Of a stretch of 64,000 nt of DNA, positions 16,353-26,205 are shown in pieces. The notes below the pieces were generated by a model. It was not told where the DNA came from. It made no database searches and saw only the letters and a program-made list of their open reading frames with translations. The translations under genes were made by a program, and so were the position numbers. Source of the stretch: Candidatus Pseudobacter hemicellulosilyticus (GTDB taxonomy: Bacteria; Bacteroidota; Bacteroidia; Chitinophagales; Chitinophagaceae); contig CP119311.1 in the NCBI GenBank assembly GCA_029202545.1, forward strand, positions 6,510,001 through 6,574,000. Reading direction: 5' to 3'. The first letter of the stretch is position 1; the number at the start of each line of letters is the position of its first letter.

Positions 16353-18098
16353 ATGCCCTTACCCCTGCTGCACATAGATAACCTGCAGATAGATTTTGTT
16401 GGCGACGCCGGCGTCAGCAGCGCTGTATCCGGCATCTCTTTCCAGGTAAACAGGAACGAGATCCTGGCCATTGTAGGCGAGTCCGGCTCCGGTAAATCCG
16501 TGACCGCCCTCTCTATCCTGCAACTGTTGCCTGCCCCGCCGGCCCGGTACAGCCAGGGCGCCATCTGGTTTTCCCCCAACGGACAGGCATCCATTAACCT
16601 GTTACAGCAAAGCCCGGCACAACTCCGGGCCATCAGGGGTAACCAGATCGCTATGATCTTCCAGGAGCCCATGACCTCGCTCAACCCGCTGTTCACCTGC
16701 GGTAACCAGGTGATGGAAGCTATCCGCCAGCACCAGTCCCTGTCGGCCAAAGCCGCCCGGGCTAAGACCCTGCAGCTTTTTGAACAGGTACAACTGCCCG
16801 ACCCTGCCAGCCTCTTCCATCGCTACCCGCACCAGCTCAGCGGCGGACAGAAGCAACGGGTCATGATCGCCATGGCCATGAGCTGTGAACCCGACCTGCT
16901 GATCTGCGATGAGCCCACTACCGCCCTGGATGTCACTGTTCAGAAAACCATCCTGGGCCTGCTCCGCTCCCTGCAGGCCAGTTCCGGCATGGGCGTTATT
17001 TTTATTACCCACGACCTCGGCGTGGTGGCCGAAGTAGCCGACCGCGCCATCGTATTATACAAGGGCAATATTGTAGAGGAAGGCCCCGTAAGCCGACTGT
17101 TCAGCCAGCCGCAGCATCCTTATACCAAAGGATTACTGGCCTGCCGGCCCGCGCTCCATCCCAAAGGACAAAGACTACCGGTAGTGAGCGATTTCCTATC
17201 GCCCGCTCCCACCAGCCCGAAAGAAGTTTTGGGACGAACCAATGAACAACCTGCCAATACCCCCTCTCCCGCTGCCAGGAAGGAGAACAGTTCCACAGCA
17301 CCACTGCTGGAGGTTAACAACCTGCGCGTTTGGTTCGCCCATAAAAAAGATCTGTTTGGCAAAAGCATGGAGCCGGTGAAAGCAGTAGATGATGTAAGCT
17401 TTACCGTATACAAAGGAGAGACCCTGGGACTGGTAGGTGAATCCGGTTGCGGAAAAACCACGCTGGGCCGTAGCCTGCTGCAACTGATAGCGCCTACCGG
17501 CGGCAGCATCCGCTATAACGGGCAGGAACTGACCACCCTTACACCAGCCGCATTAAAAGCCCTGCGCAAAGACATACAGATCGTTTTTCAGGATCCATAC
17601 TCTTCCCTCAACCCGCGACTACCCATTGGCTCAGCCCTCCAGGAACCACTGGAAGTACACCGGCTGTTGCCTACGGCCCGCCAACGCAAAGAGCGCGTGA
17701 TGGAACTGCTGGAAAAAGTGAACCTGCTGCCGGAACATTTTTATCGCTACCCGCATGAGTTCTCCGGCGGTCAACGGCAGCGGATTGTAATAGCCCGTAC
17801 CCTGGCCCTGAACCCGGATTTTATTATCTGTGATGAATCCGTATCCGCCCTCGATGTGAGCGTGCAGGCGCAGGTGCTCAACCTGCTCAATGAACTGAAA
17901 AAAGAATTCGGCTTTACCAGTATTTTCATCTCCCATGACCTTTCTGTAGTGCGCTATATCAGCGACCGGATCATGGTCATGAACAAGGGAAGGATAGAAG
18001 AGATCGGAGAAGCGGAACAGGTGTATGCACAACCCCGGAGCGCCTATACCCGGCGGCTGATAGCCGCCGTGCCGCAGACGCCGGCCATTCAGCTGTAA
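16353..18098 (+). CDS. Fused dipeptide/oligopeptide ABC transporter ATPase (DppD-DppF type)
   Basis: A 581-residue protein with two complete ABC domains in one chain. Domain 1: Walker A GESGSGKS (42-49), signature LSGGQKQRV, Walker B LLICDEPTTALD. Domain 2 (from about residue 315): Walker A GESGCGKT, signature FSGGQRQRI, Walker B FIICDESVSALD. It powers import of peptides or related solutes through permeases that are not encoded here. Between the domains is a Pro/Ser/Thr-rich linker (about 270-312) that contains, at 17227-17242, an exact copy of the dispersed GGGACGAACC repeat, read as VLGRTN. It follows the AMP nucleosidase gene by five bases. Confidence 0.94.
   Translation: MPLPLLHIDNLQIDFVGDAGVSSAVSGISFQVNRNEILAIVGESGSGKSVTALSILQLLPAPPARYSQGAIWFSPNGQASINLLQQSPAQLRAIRGNQIAMIFQEPMTSLNPLFTCGNQVMEAIRQHQSLSAKAARAKTLQLFEQVQLPDPASLFHRYPHQLSGGQKQRVMIAMAMSCEPDLLICDEPTTALDVTVQKTILGLLRSLQASSGMGVIFITHDLGVVAEVADRAIVLYKGNIVEEGPVSRLFSQPQHPYTKGLLACRPALHPKGQRLPVVSDFLSPAPTSPKEVLGRTNEQPANTPSPAARKENSSTAPLLEVNNLRVWFAHKKDLFGKSMEPVKAVDDVSFTVYKGETLGLVGESGCGKTTLGRSLLQLIAPTGGSIRYNGQELTTLTPAALKALRKDIQIVFQDPYSSLNPRLPIGSALQEPLEVHRLLPTARQRKERVMELLEKVNLLPEHFYRYPHEFSGGQRQRIVIARTLALNPDFIICDESVSALDVSVQAQVLNLLNELKKEFGFTSIFISHDLSVVRYISDRIMVMNKGRIEEIGEAEQVYAQPRSAYTRRLIAAVPQTPAIQL
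17227..17242 (+). repeat. GGGACGAACC repeat copy inside the ABC ATPase linker
   Basis: TTTTGGGACGAACCAA; the exact ten-base core is at 17231-17240. It is read in frame as residues 292-297 of the fused ABC ATPase, in the non-conserved interdomain linker, so protein conservation does not explain it. Confidence 0.75.
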
Positions 18099-18213
18099 GC
18101 AAGGATGCAGCAGGCGGGCGACAAGGCCCCACCTGTACCCGGCAGGAAATTGTCCCCTTTTTGTTTACCACCTAATAACCAGCAGCAACGCAGGAACCTG
18201 CCTGAAAAAGAAT

Positions 18214-18239
18214 ATTTGGGACGAACCAAATAAGCAAAC
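18214..18239 (+). repeat. GGGACGAACC repeat copy between convergent genes
   Basis: Core GGGACGAACC at 18218-18227, flanked by ATTTGG/CCAAAT arms and followed by AAGCAAAC. The same core plus AAGCAAAC follow-on is found at 34872-34897. It lies in the 150-base gap between the ABC ATPase and the GumN-family gene; I see nothing else in this gap. Confidence 0.8.
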
Positions 18240-18248
18240 AATATTTCC

Positions 18249-21200
18249 TCAATCCCGAAACCTGCGCGCCTTCACTATTTCCGGTAAATATTCTTTGCTC
18301 CATTCCATGTAACGGGTATCAAAAAAATTGCTGGCTATCGGGTGCCTGCTGTACATCATTTCTTTCAGCAGCTGCTGCAGCTGCTCGCTGACCGGTTTGT
18401 CGCTTTTCAGCTTTACCGAACCCATTCCGGTGAACTCCTCTTCTACCAGGTCAAGACTATCCTTATCCGCCGGCAGCAATCCTGCATTGGCAATATACCA
18501 GTTGTCTTCATCCCGGGCAGGCTTATATTTAAAGAAATAGTACAATCCACTACCTGCAGGCAGCTTTTCCAGGAAGGCCAACGAGTCCGGTTTTCTGTAT
18601 TCCCCAGCCACCAGGTATGCCCGGGCCATAGCTTCCTGGTTGCGGTAAGCAGCAGGGAAATGCTGCAGCAGCCCGCCTTTTTTCAGGTAAGCATATAGTT
18701 TGGAACGGTACTTATCGTCCGCAGCAAAGGATTGCAGCAGGGTATCAGCTACCGGTACGCCATTGCGCAGCAAGAGACCCATATTGTTGAATAAGAGCTT
18801 GCGGTCCCCGGTTTCCATCAGCTGCTGGAAGAACTGCTGCACACCCGGTTGCTTTTCCCGGAAAGGCAGTAAGAGCACCGCGTACTGATCCAGCAGTTTA
18901 TTACCCGATTCCAGCTCCTCCTCTTCCTCGTCTTCCACCTCTTTATCATTGGCATACAGCATGGCCAGGTCTTTCCTTCCTGCTTCCTGTAATTTCCTGC
19001 GCGCTTCTTCAGCCCGCTGCTTTTTCAGCAATTGTCTTCCTTCCAGGAAGAGCTTGAGAAAATAGCTTTCATAGTCTTTTCCTTTCAGGTAACCGCTATC
19101 CACCATTTTGGACAGCAGGTCCAATACAGGGACCTTGTAATCATCCAGGTTGCAGAGCTGCAGCAGGTCCGGGAAGAGCGTGCGGGTAAGCGCCAGGGAA
19201 TCATGTAAACGATCCAACGCAGGACTTTCGTCTTCATAATTGACAACCGGACCATCCACATGATCCAATGCCCCAACCGAATAATATCCCGGATAGGGTT
19301 GGTCCAGCACTATGGGCGGCTCCTGCAGCATGATCTCCTTATAGGCCTGGTAAGCGGCCCTGGTGCGTTGCGACAGCATGCTGGACAACACCAGGTCCTG
19401 CAGGAACACGGTATCCCCTGCCTTCCAGTACAATTGCTTCAGGTAAGGAACCACCACGGGATGGTCCAGCCGGCCCAGGGCACGGACCAGCTTATTTTTC
19501 AGGGTCAGGTAATTCAGTTTTTTCCAGTGCAGGGTGTCCAGCGCCGCTATCAGCAGGGGCGCATCTGCAGCATCAAAGGGAACAGTACCAAACTCCTTAA
19601 TGGCCCGCCGGGCTATCAGGGTATCCCTGCTGAGCAGCTCCTCCAGCACCATGGCTGATTTGGATTGGAAAAGGGAATATAGGGCCAGTGTATCCGCCGG
19701 CCGGAAACTGCTGAAGAAATCATTGACAAAACTGCTATAGCGGGTAACTGTATCTGCAAGGGTGGACAATAGGAAGAACCGGGACCCTTTATGCAGCATC
19801 CTGAAGCGCAGGAGCCGGCTGCTACCGGTATCGGACACCTGAATATCCTGTACATTGTAACCATTGTCCAGCGTGGAAAATTCCCTGGACCGCAGTACGA
19901 AAGCACTGTCTGCATTGATATCACGCTCAAACATTTTATTCCACCAGTCGGCACTGTCTTTTTTATACGTATACCTCGACAGGCTGCTATGGACCACAAA
20001 AATACTTTCACCGGTAGTATCCTGACTGACGGTCAGGGTTTCAAAACGGGGATCCTCCTTTTTTTCAGGATCTTCCTCAAAGCTCATATATTCAGGAATG
20101 GACAATCCCGCGATAAGCGGCTGCTCCGCTTCCGGAACCTCCAGGCGCACAGACGACCTGACGGAAAAGCCCATACCAGGATGGGACAGCTCCTGCGCCG
20201 CAGGATACTGGTAAGGTATCAGCGCAAAAGAGTTGAAGAACCGATCAATGCCGGGATTCTCCCGGCTATACCTGGCCACCAGCACAAAATAGGCCGCTCC
20301 CCGGACCATAAAACGTACTTTGGTCAGGGCGCTGTCGGTATGTTTATACACCACTTCCAGTGCGGGTAAACCCTGGACCAGCAAAAAACGACGGCTAAGC
20401 GCGCGATCAATATATTCAGTGCTGGCATAACTCTCCTCCATCAGGTTCAACAAAAAGCTATCTGTTTCCAGTTGACTGTATTGGTGCAGACTGGCCTTCA
20501 TGACCAGGAAACTGGTCCCTTCTTTTTTGTCCACCGCAGCATATTCCAGCCTGTCCTTCCCCGTATTGTTATCCCGTAAAAAGGCAGGTGTATGCGGCAG
20601 CTGTATGGAAAACCCACCGGTAGGCGGCTGCCAGCTGACCCAATCGGGACTACCGTACTCTTTCAGGCGGACAGAGCCAAAGAACCTACCGGCATCCGGG
20701 CTGCGGGTAATATAATTGCCCACGCCGCTCATCTTGAAAACAACCACTTCAAAAGGAGTGACAAAAACCTGGTATTGCTGGTAATCGCCCCGGCGGGTTT
20801 GCGCCAGGATATCCAGTCCCGGGTAACCATTCCTGGTGATGGGCGTCTTCTTCCGGATCTTACCCGGAATATATTCATAGAGCCAGTGGTCTATCTTGTC
20901 CAGCAGGGCTGCATTGCTATGCCCCCAAAGACTGCTGTTGGTCTTGATGCGGGTGACCAGGTAATAGGTCCCGTTGACCATATCCGCATACTGTACCACC
21001 TGCATGCCGCTCCAGTCCGTGAAATGATAGAATTTATTACCGGGGATGGCTACTTTGTACAGGCCGTCGGCAGCCGTCTGCGACTGGAAAATATGGTCTA
21101 CCCGCAGCCGCTCAATGGACTCTTTCTGGCTGCTGTTGCGGTTGTCCATGAACACGGGCCTGACGGTATAGCCCATCTGCCGCAGCAGGGCAATCACTCC

Positions 21201-22106
21201 CCGCGGCCCCGGCAGGTGGGCGGCGCCTACGCCCACAAAAAGGGAAGAGCGGCGCATGATGGAATCCATACTGGCAGCCTGGATCTCGTTGCGCCTGTAC
21301 AGGAATTTTTCCCGGAAGCTTTCAGAGCGCATATTGATGGTTTCCAGGGAATCCAGCAGGTCCAGATCACCCTTACGATAGGCATCCTCAATCAGCCTGG
21401 GATTATTATACACCTGCTGTTCTATGTCATAATAATATCGCCGCCTGTTCTTCTGCTCCTTCCGCATATCCCGGTAGGCTTCCACCAGCAGTCTTTCACT
21501 CTCCACGAAGCTCTCCACACCACTTACCTTTTTACCCAGTTTGCGCCCCACCTGGAATATGTACATATCCAGGAAAGTATCTTCCTCAAAATCGCTGGTC
21601 TCCCCATACGTTCTGTACAGGAGATTATTGACCATGGAAGGTTCCATGGACAGGGCAGCTTTCACCAGTTCCTCATAGCTGTCGATGGCAAAGCTGCTGG
21701 TATACATTTTATCGTCCGGCGCTCCTTTCACCATATTGATGGTTGAAGGGGTATACGCATTCTTCCTGCCACTGTTCCGGGCTGGATTGAAGAGGGTTGA
21801 TCTGCTGTAATCCTCCTGCCAGGTTTCGGGATTGGTTTCCAGCGCCACTACTTCCGCATTGCGGATAGCGTTATAAAAGGAATCGCCCAGGTGAAAAGCC
21901 AGCTTATCACTGACATGCATGGTGCCAAACAGGTAGGAAGGCTTTTTCATGCCTTTGCCCGTGATACGCCAGAGCAGACTGGGGTAATTTTTACCCCTGG
22001 CAGTGGCAGGGCGGGCAGGTTCGCCGGGAAGAACAGGTTGCTGTGCTACAGTTGCAGAAGCCAGTCCGAGGAGTATAAACAGGAGGATACAGGTGCTTCG
22101 GTTCAT
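18249..22106 (-). CDS. Giant TraB/GumN-family protein with three tandem repeat modules
   Basis: A 1285-residue exported protein; the ATG at 22106 (MNRSTC) begins a signal peptide ending near SATVAQQ. Residues about 40-320 are a TraB/GumN (ChaN/Tiki-like) metalloprotease-type domain with LFGTMHVSD (59-67), Glu90 in VALETNPE, and GVGAAHLPG (292-300). Next come three similar modules ending FFGSVRL (475-481), FFNSFAL (623-629) and FFSSFRP (797-803), each opening with a GF/GL-beta strand motif. Residues from about 810 form helical, HEAT-like repeats with a Glu-rich loop (EVEDEEEEELES). Most GumN proteins are about 300 residues. It is divergent from queA. The substrate is unknown. Confidence 0.82.
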   Translation of the reverse strand: MNRSTCILLFILLGLASATVAQQPVLPGEPARPATARGKNYPSLLWRITGKGMKKPSYLFGTMHVSDKLAFHLGDSFYNAIRNAEVVALETNPETWQEDYSRSTLFNPARNSGRKNAYTPSTINMVKGAPDDKMYTSSFAIDSYEELVKAALSMEPSMVNNLLYRTYGETSDFEEDTFLDMYIFQVGRKLGKKVSGVESFVESERLLVEAYRDMRKEQKNRRRYYYDIEQQVYNNPRLIEDAYRKGDLDLLDSLETINMRSESFREKFLYRRNEIQAASMDSIMRRSSLFVGVGAAHLPGPRGVIALLRQMGYTVRPVFMDNRNSSQKESIERLRVDHIFQSQTAADGLYKVAIPGNKFYHFTDWSGMQVVQYADMVNGTYYLVTRIKTNSSLWGHSNAALLDKIDHWLYEYIPGKIRKKTPITRNGYPGLDILAQTRRGDYQQYQVFVTPFEVVVFKMSGVGNYITRSPDAGRFFGSVRLKEYGSPDWVSWQPPTGGFSIQLPHTPAFLRDNNTGKDRLEYAAVDKKEGTSFLVMKASLHQYSQLETDSFLLNLMEESYASTEYIDRALSRRFLLVQGLPALEVVYKHTDSALTKVRFMVRGAAYFVLVARYSRENPGIDRFFNSFALIPYQYPAAQELSHPGMGFSVRSSVRLEVPEAEQPLIAGLSIPEYMSFEEDPEKKEDPRFETLTVSQDTTGESIFVVHSSLSRYTYKKDSADWWNKMFERDINADSAFVLRSREFSTLDNGYNVQDIQVSDTGSSRLLRFRMLHKGSRFFLLSTLADTVTRYSSFVNDFFSSFRPADTLALYSLFQSKSAMVLEELLSRDTLIARRAIKEFGTVPFDAADAPLLIAALDTLHWKKLNYLTLKNKLVRALGRLDHPVVVPYLKQLYWKAGDTVFLQDLVLSSMLSQRTRAAYQAYKEIMLQEPPIVLDQPYPGYYSVGALDHVDGPVVNYEDESPALDRLHDSLALTRTLFPDLLQLCNLDDYKVPVLDLLSKMVDSGYLKGKDYESYFLKLFLEGRQLLKKQRAEEARRKLQEAGRKDLAMLYANDKEVEDEEEEELESGNKLLDQYAVLLLPFREKQPGVQQFFQQLMETGDRKLLFNNMGLLLRNGVPVADTLLQSFAADDKYRSKLYAYLKKGGLLQHFPAAYRNQEAMARAYLVAGEYRKPDSLAFLEKLPAGSGLYYFFKYKPARDEDNWYIANAGLLPADKDSLDLVEEEFTGMGSVKLKSDKPVSEQLQQLLKEMMYSRHPIASNFFDTRYMEWSKEYLPEIVKARRFRD

Positions 22107-22179
22107 AGAAGGAAATATATTTAAAAATATGGCCAGCCACACGCCGTATCATTTTTTTTATTATTTTCGGAAATTCGCA

Positions 22180-22187
22180 TACCTTTG
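22180..22187 (+). promoter_or_regulatory. TAnnTTTG promoter of queA
   Basis: TACCTTTG, with a T-rich TTATTTTCGG block about 20 bases upstream. Transcription from here gives a leader of about 125 bases before the queA ATG at 22321. Confidence 0.7.
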
Positions 22188-22320
22188 CACGCTCGAAAAA
22201 GCGCTCAACATGTTATCAAACCTGGTGCCGTAAGACCTCGTTTGTACCGGAATCCCCGATGTACCCGTTCTTACTCCCTTGTTGGTATCATGTGGCACAC
22301 TATAAAAAATAATTCGCTAC

Positions 22321-23370
<1,050 letters not shown>

Positions 23371-23373
23371 CCC

Positions 23374-24510
23374 ATGAGCAAACAGAAAATACGGATACTG
23401 GAAACCATCCGCCAGGGTCAGGTAGGTGGCGGCGAAAGCCATTTGCTGAGCCTGGTGGAGAACCTGGACAGGGACCGGTATGAGCCTGTGGTATTATCCT
23501 TCACCGAAGGGCCCATGGTTGACCGCCTTAAAAGCATGGGCATCCAGACCCAGGTGATCTTTACCGAAAAACCCTTTGATATCAGCAAATGGGGAAAGGT
23601 AAAGCAGTTCATCCGCAGTAACCGTATTTCACTGGTCCATGCCCATGGCACCCGCGCCAACAGCAACGTGTTCTGGGCCACCAAACAACTGGGCCTGCCA
23701 CTGGTCTATACCGTCCATGGCTGGTCCTTTCATGATGATCAGCAGCCCCTGATCCGGAAGGTCCGGGTCATGGGCGAAAAGCTGCTCACCCGCCGCTCCG
23801 ACGTCAATATCTCCGTGTCCGCTTCCAACCAGCAGACCGGTAAAAAATATTTCTCCAGCTTTCAGTCTACCGTGATCAATAACGGGATCGATCTCCGCAA
23901 ATTTGATCCCGCCCGTTCCTTTGCCAATATCCGGCAGGAGCTGAACATCCCGGCTGACAGCACCCTGGTGCTGTTTGTAGCGCGCTTTATTCACCAGAAG
24001 CAGCCGCTGAAGCTGATTGCCGCCTTTATCAAAGCCCTGGCGCAAAGGCCGGACCTCCGCCTCCTGATGGTGGGTGATGGCGATCAGAAAGCCCAGGCCC
24101 AGCAAATGGTGGAGCAGGCCGGCATCACCGGTAAGGTGATCTTCCAGCCCTTCCGTGCGGACGTTCCGGACGTGCTGGCCGCCGCCGATATTTTTGTCCT
24201 CCCCTCGCTCTGGGAAGGCCTGCCCATCGGGCTGCTGGAAGCCATGGCCATGGGTAAAGCCATCATCGGCACCCAGGTGGACGGCACTTCTGAAGTGATC
24301 CGGGCCGGACAGAACGGCCTGCTGATCCCTACGGCCAACCTGGAAGAAGACCTGGCCGCCGCCATCCTGCAACTGGCCGCCGATCCCGCCGCCCGGCAGC
24401 AGCTGGGCCAGCAGGCCCGCGCTACTATCAGCAGCGGCTACAGCGCCGCCAATATGACCCATGAAATAGAGACCATCTATGAACGGCTGCTGACGCAGTA
24501 TGCAAAATAA
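23374..24510 (+). CDS. Glycosyltransferase family 4 (GT-B fold)
   Basis: A 378-residue cytosolic glycosyltransferase. The N-terminal acceptor-side domain has GQVGGGESHLLSLVENL (about residues 14-30). The C-terminal donor-side domain has the E-x7-E motif in LWEGLPIGLLEAMAMGKAII (about 278-297), typical of retaining GT4 enzymes using a nucleotide sugar. It probably adds a sugar to a lipid or surface glycan. It is co-transcribed with queA (three-base gap), an arrangement that does not indicate function. Confidence 0.92.
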   Translation: MSKQKIRILETIRQGQVGGGESHLLSLVENLDRDRYEPVVLSFTEGPMVDRLKSMGIQTQVIFTEKPFDISKWGKVKQFIRSNRISLVHAHGTRANSNVFWATKQLGLPLVYTVHGWSFHDDQQPLIRKVRVMGEKLLTRRSDVNISVSASNQQTGKKYFSSFQSTVINNGIDLRKFDPARSFANIRQELNIPADSTLVLFVARFIHQKQPLKLIAAFIKALAQRPDLRLLMVGDGDQKAQAQQMVEQAGITGKVIFQPFRADVPDVLAAADIFVLPSLWEGLPIGLLEAMAMGKAIIGTQVDGTSEVIRAGQNGLLIPTANLEEDLAAAILQLAADPAARQQLGQQARATISSGYSAANMTHEIETIYERLLTQYAK

Positions 24511-24530
24511 AAAGCCCCGCCTTCCGGGGA
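24505..24530 (-). terminator. Intrinsic terminator for the 24566-25030 lipoprotein gene
   Basis: On the minus strand the stem CCCCG...CGGGG around 24515-24529 is followed by CTTTTTATTTTG. The T-run is on the minus side only, so it primarily serves the lipoprotein gene; the stem partly overlaps the region just after the glycosyltransferase stop. Confidence 0.8.
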
Positions 24531-24565
24531 AGACAGGGCCAGGTATATATTGAGCGTGAATTGTT

Positions 24566-25030
24566 TTATCTCCTCCTGAATTCAAAAATATAGGTCCTGT
24601 TACCATCGTAGATATAGGCTTTGAACCGGTTGGTGCTGACAAACAGGATCTCATCAAAATATTCAAAGCGGGTATCCCGGTTGCCAAAGTCCACTACGTT
24701 GACACGGAGGTTGCGCACAAGGCGGCTGTCGCACTGCTGGTTGCCGTTCTCATCCACGTAGCAGTCGGGGATATTCTGGCGGCGGATGGACCAGTCGCCC
24801 TCATAATAGCCGCCATAGCCGTCCTCCCAGGACATCCGGCCTGAGCCATAGAAGGTGAAGAGGCCGCCGTCAAAAGCAATATTGGTACTGCCCCTGCCAA
24901 TTTTTTTGACATTGGTCAGTTCCCAGGCGCCTTCAATGCGATCTTCATATGGTTTAAGAACATCTTTACTGCAGGAGCTGGATCCAACAGCAACAAAGAG
25001 GAGTAAAATGAAGGAGTATAGCTGTTTCAT
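24566..25030 (-). CDS. Putative lipoprotein, lipocalin-like
   Basis: A 154-residue protein. The signal peptide ends with the lipobox SSSC (Cys20), so it is probably an outer or inner membrane lipoprotein. The mature part (IEGAWELTNVKK near residue 33, then alternating beta strands and the final YIFEFRRR) has the pattern of small lipocalin-like domains common in Bacteroidota. No enzymatic residues are evident. A promoter box lies upstream at 25059-25066 and a terminator downstream. Function unknown. Confidence 0.8.
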   Translation of the reverse strand: MKQLYSFILLLFVAVGSSSCSKDVLKPYEDRIEGAWELTNVKKIGRGSTNIAFDGGLFTFYGSGRMSWEDGYGGYYEGDWSIRRQNIPDCYVDENGNQQCDSRLVRNLRVNVVDFGNRDTRFEYFDEILFVSTNRFKAYIYDGNRTYIFEFRRR

Positions 25031-25058
25031 ACAAATGGGTTTTATACAGGTATGACTC

Positions 25059-25066
25059 CAAACCTA
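25059..25066 (-). promoter_or_regulatory. TAnnTTTG promoter box of the lipoprotein gene
   Basis: TAGGTTTG on the minus strand, 28 bases before the ATG at 25030. The -33 region is not well defined. Confidence 0.55.
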
Positions 25067-25128
25067 ATGCCTTAGTTACTTTTGTAAAAGCCGGGAAAGG
25101 GCCATTTAACTTAATATTCTGTAAAAGG

Positions 25129-25159
25129 TTTGCGGCTGGCCAATTAAACGATAAATTTG
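25129..25159 (+). promoter_or_regulatory. Bacteroidota promoter of the esterase gene
   Basis: TTTG (25129-25132), 19 bases, then TAAATTTG (25152-25159): a full consensus match. It gives a leader of about 130 bases before the ATG at 25295. A second box, TACTTTTG at 25077-25084, lies further upstream. Confidence 0.75.
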
Positions 25160-25294
25160 ATAAGTGGCGCAGGAACGATTGCCTGCCGGCGTCAAAAAAA
25201 ACGGTTCTGCCAGCCCCGGCCAATGGTTCCCAAAAATCACCCGCCACACCAGTAAAGGACGCTATCAAACTAACGAACTATAACAACCGAAACA

Positions 25295-26203
25295 ATGAAA
25301 CAGTTCCTTTTCCTGCTTGCACTGGCTGGTCTTTCCAGCCCGCTCTCCGCCCAGACCACCATCCCATTGTACGATCATATTCCCAACTCCCTTCCTGGCG
25401 CTAACGAAGAACGTTCCCAGACGGACGCCAATGGCATCACCCGTATCTCCGCCATCAGCCAGCCCACCCTGGAGATCTACCTGCCGCCCAAAGAAAAAGC
25501 CACCGGTACTGCCGTGGTGATCATTCCCGGTGGCGGCTATTCCATTGTAGCTTATTCTCATGAGGGCACCGATGTAGCTAAAAAATTCAATGAAATGGGC
25601 ATCGCCGCCTTTGTGCTGAAGTACCGGCTGCCGGAAGATAAGCTCATGCCCGATCGCTCCATCGGTCCTGTTCAGGACGCCCAGCGCGCTATCCAGCTGG
25701 TCCGGGAACGCGCCGCCGAATGGCAGGTAAACCCTGAAAAAGTAGGTATCATGGGCTTCTCCGCCGGTGGTCACCTGGCTTCTACCGCCGGCACCCATTT
25801 CACCCATCATTATATTGAGGTTCCGAAGAAGACCAATCTGCGGCCCGACTTTATGCTGCTCATCTATCCCGTGATCAGTTTCCGGGACAGCATCACCCAT
25901 ATGGGCTCCCGCAACCGCCTGATCGGCGAACACCCGGCAGCTGAAAAGATCAAAGCATTTTCCAATGATGAGCAGGTCACCCGCCAGACACCACCCACTT
26001 TCCTGGTGCATGCCCGGGACGATAAAGCCGTGCCTGTAGCCAACAGTGAACGGTTTTATGCCGCCCTGCAAAAGCATAAGATACCGGCACAGCTCTACCT
26101 GTATGAACAGGGCGGCCATGGCTTTGGTATGAACAATAAGACCAGCGAAGTGAAATGGATGGAACTGGTTCAGACCTGGCTGAAGGAACAGCGCTTCCTG
26201 TAA
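25295..26203 (+). CDS. Exported alpha/beta hydrolase, acetyl esterase-like
   Basis: A 302-residue secreted esterase. A signal peptide (residues 1-20, ending LSAQ) precedes an alpha/beta hydrolase domain. The oxyanion motif is PGGGYS (78-83), the nucleophile is Ser156 in GFSAGG, the acid is Asp242 or Asp243 in HARDD, and the histidine is His275 in GGHGFGM. This order is typical of Aes/BD-FAE-type acetyl or acyl esterases that act on acylated sugars or xylan side chains. It stands alone between a divergent and a convergent gene, so the substrate cannot be inferred. The stop is two bases from that of the next gene. Confidence 0.9.
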   Translation: MKQFLFLLALAGLSSPLSAQTTIPLYDHIPNSLPGANEERSQTDANGITRISAISQPTLEIYLPPKEKATGTAVVIIPGGGYSIVAYSHEGTDVAKKFNEMGIAAFVLKYRLPEDKLMPDRSIGPVQDAQRAIQLVRERAAEWQVNPEKVGIMGFSAGGHLASTAGTHFTHHYIEVPKKTNLRPDFMLLIYPVISFRDSITHMGSRNRLIGEHPAAEKIKAFSNDEQVTRQTPPTFLVHARDDKAVPVANSERFYAALQKHKIPAQLYLYEQGGHGFGMNNKTSEVKWMELVQTWLKEQRFL

Positions 26204-26205
26204 GC

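Noticed and set aside
17332..17340. GGTTCGCCC near-match at the start of the second ABC domain
   Set aside because: It lies in the ordinary LRVWFA strand of the domain and differs from the core; explained by protein sequence.
22188..22320. Possible preQ1 riboswitch ahead of queA
   Set aside because: The A-rich tail is suggestive, but no adequate P1 stem or pseudoknot pairing could be drawn.
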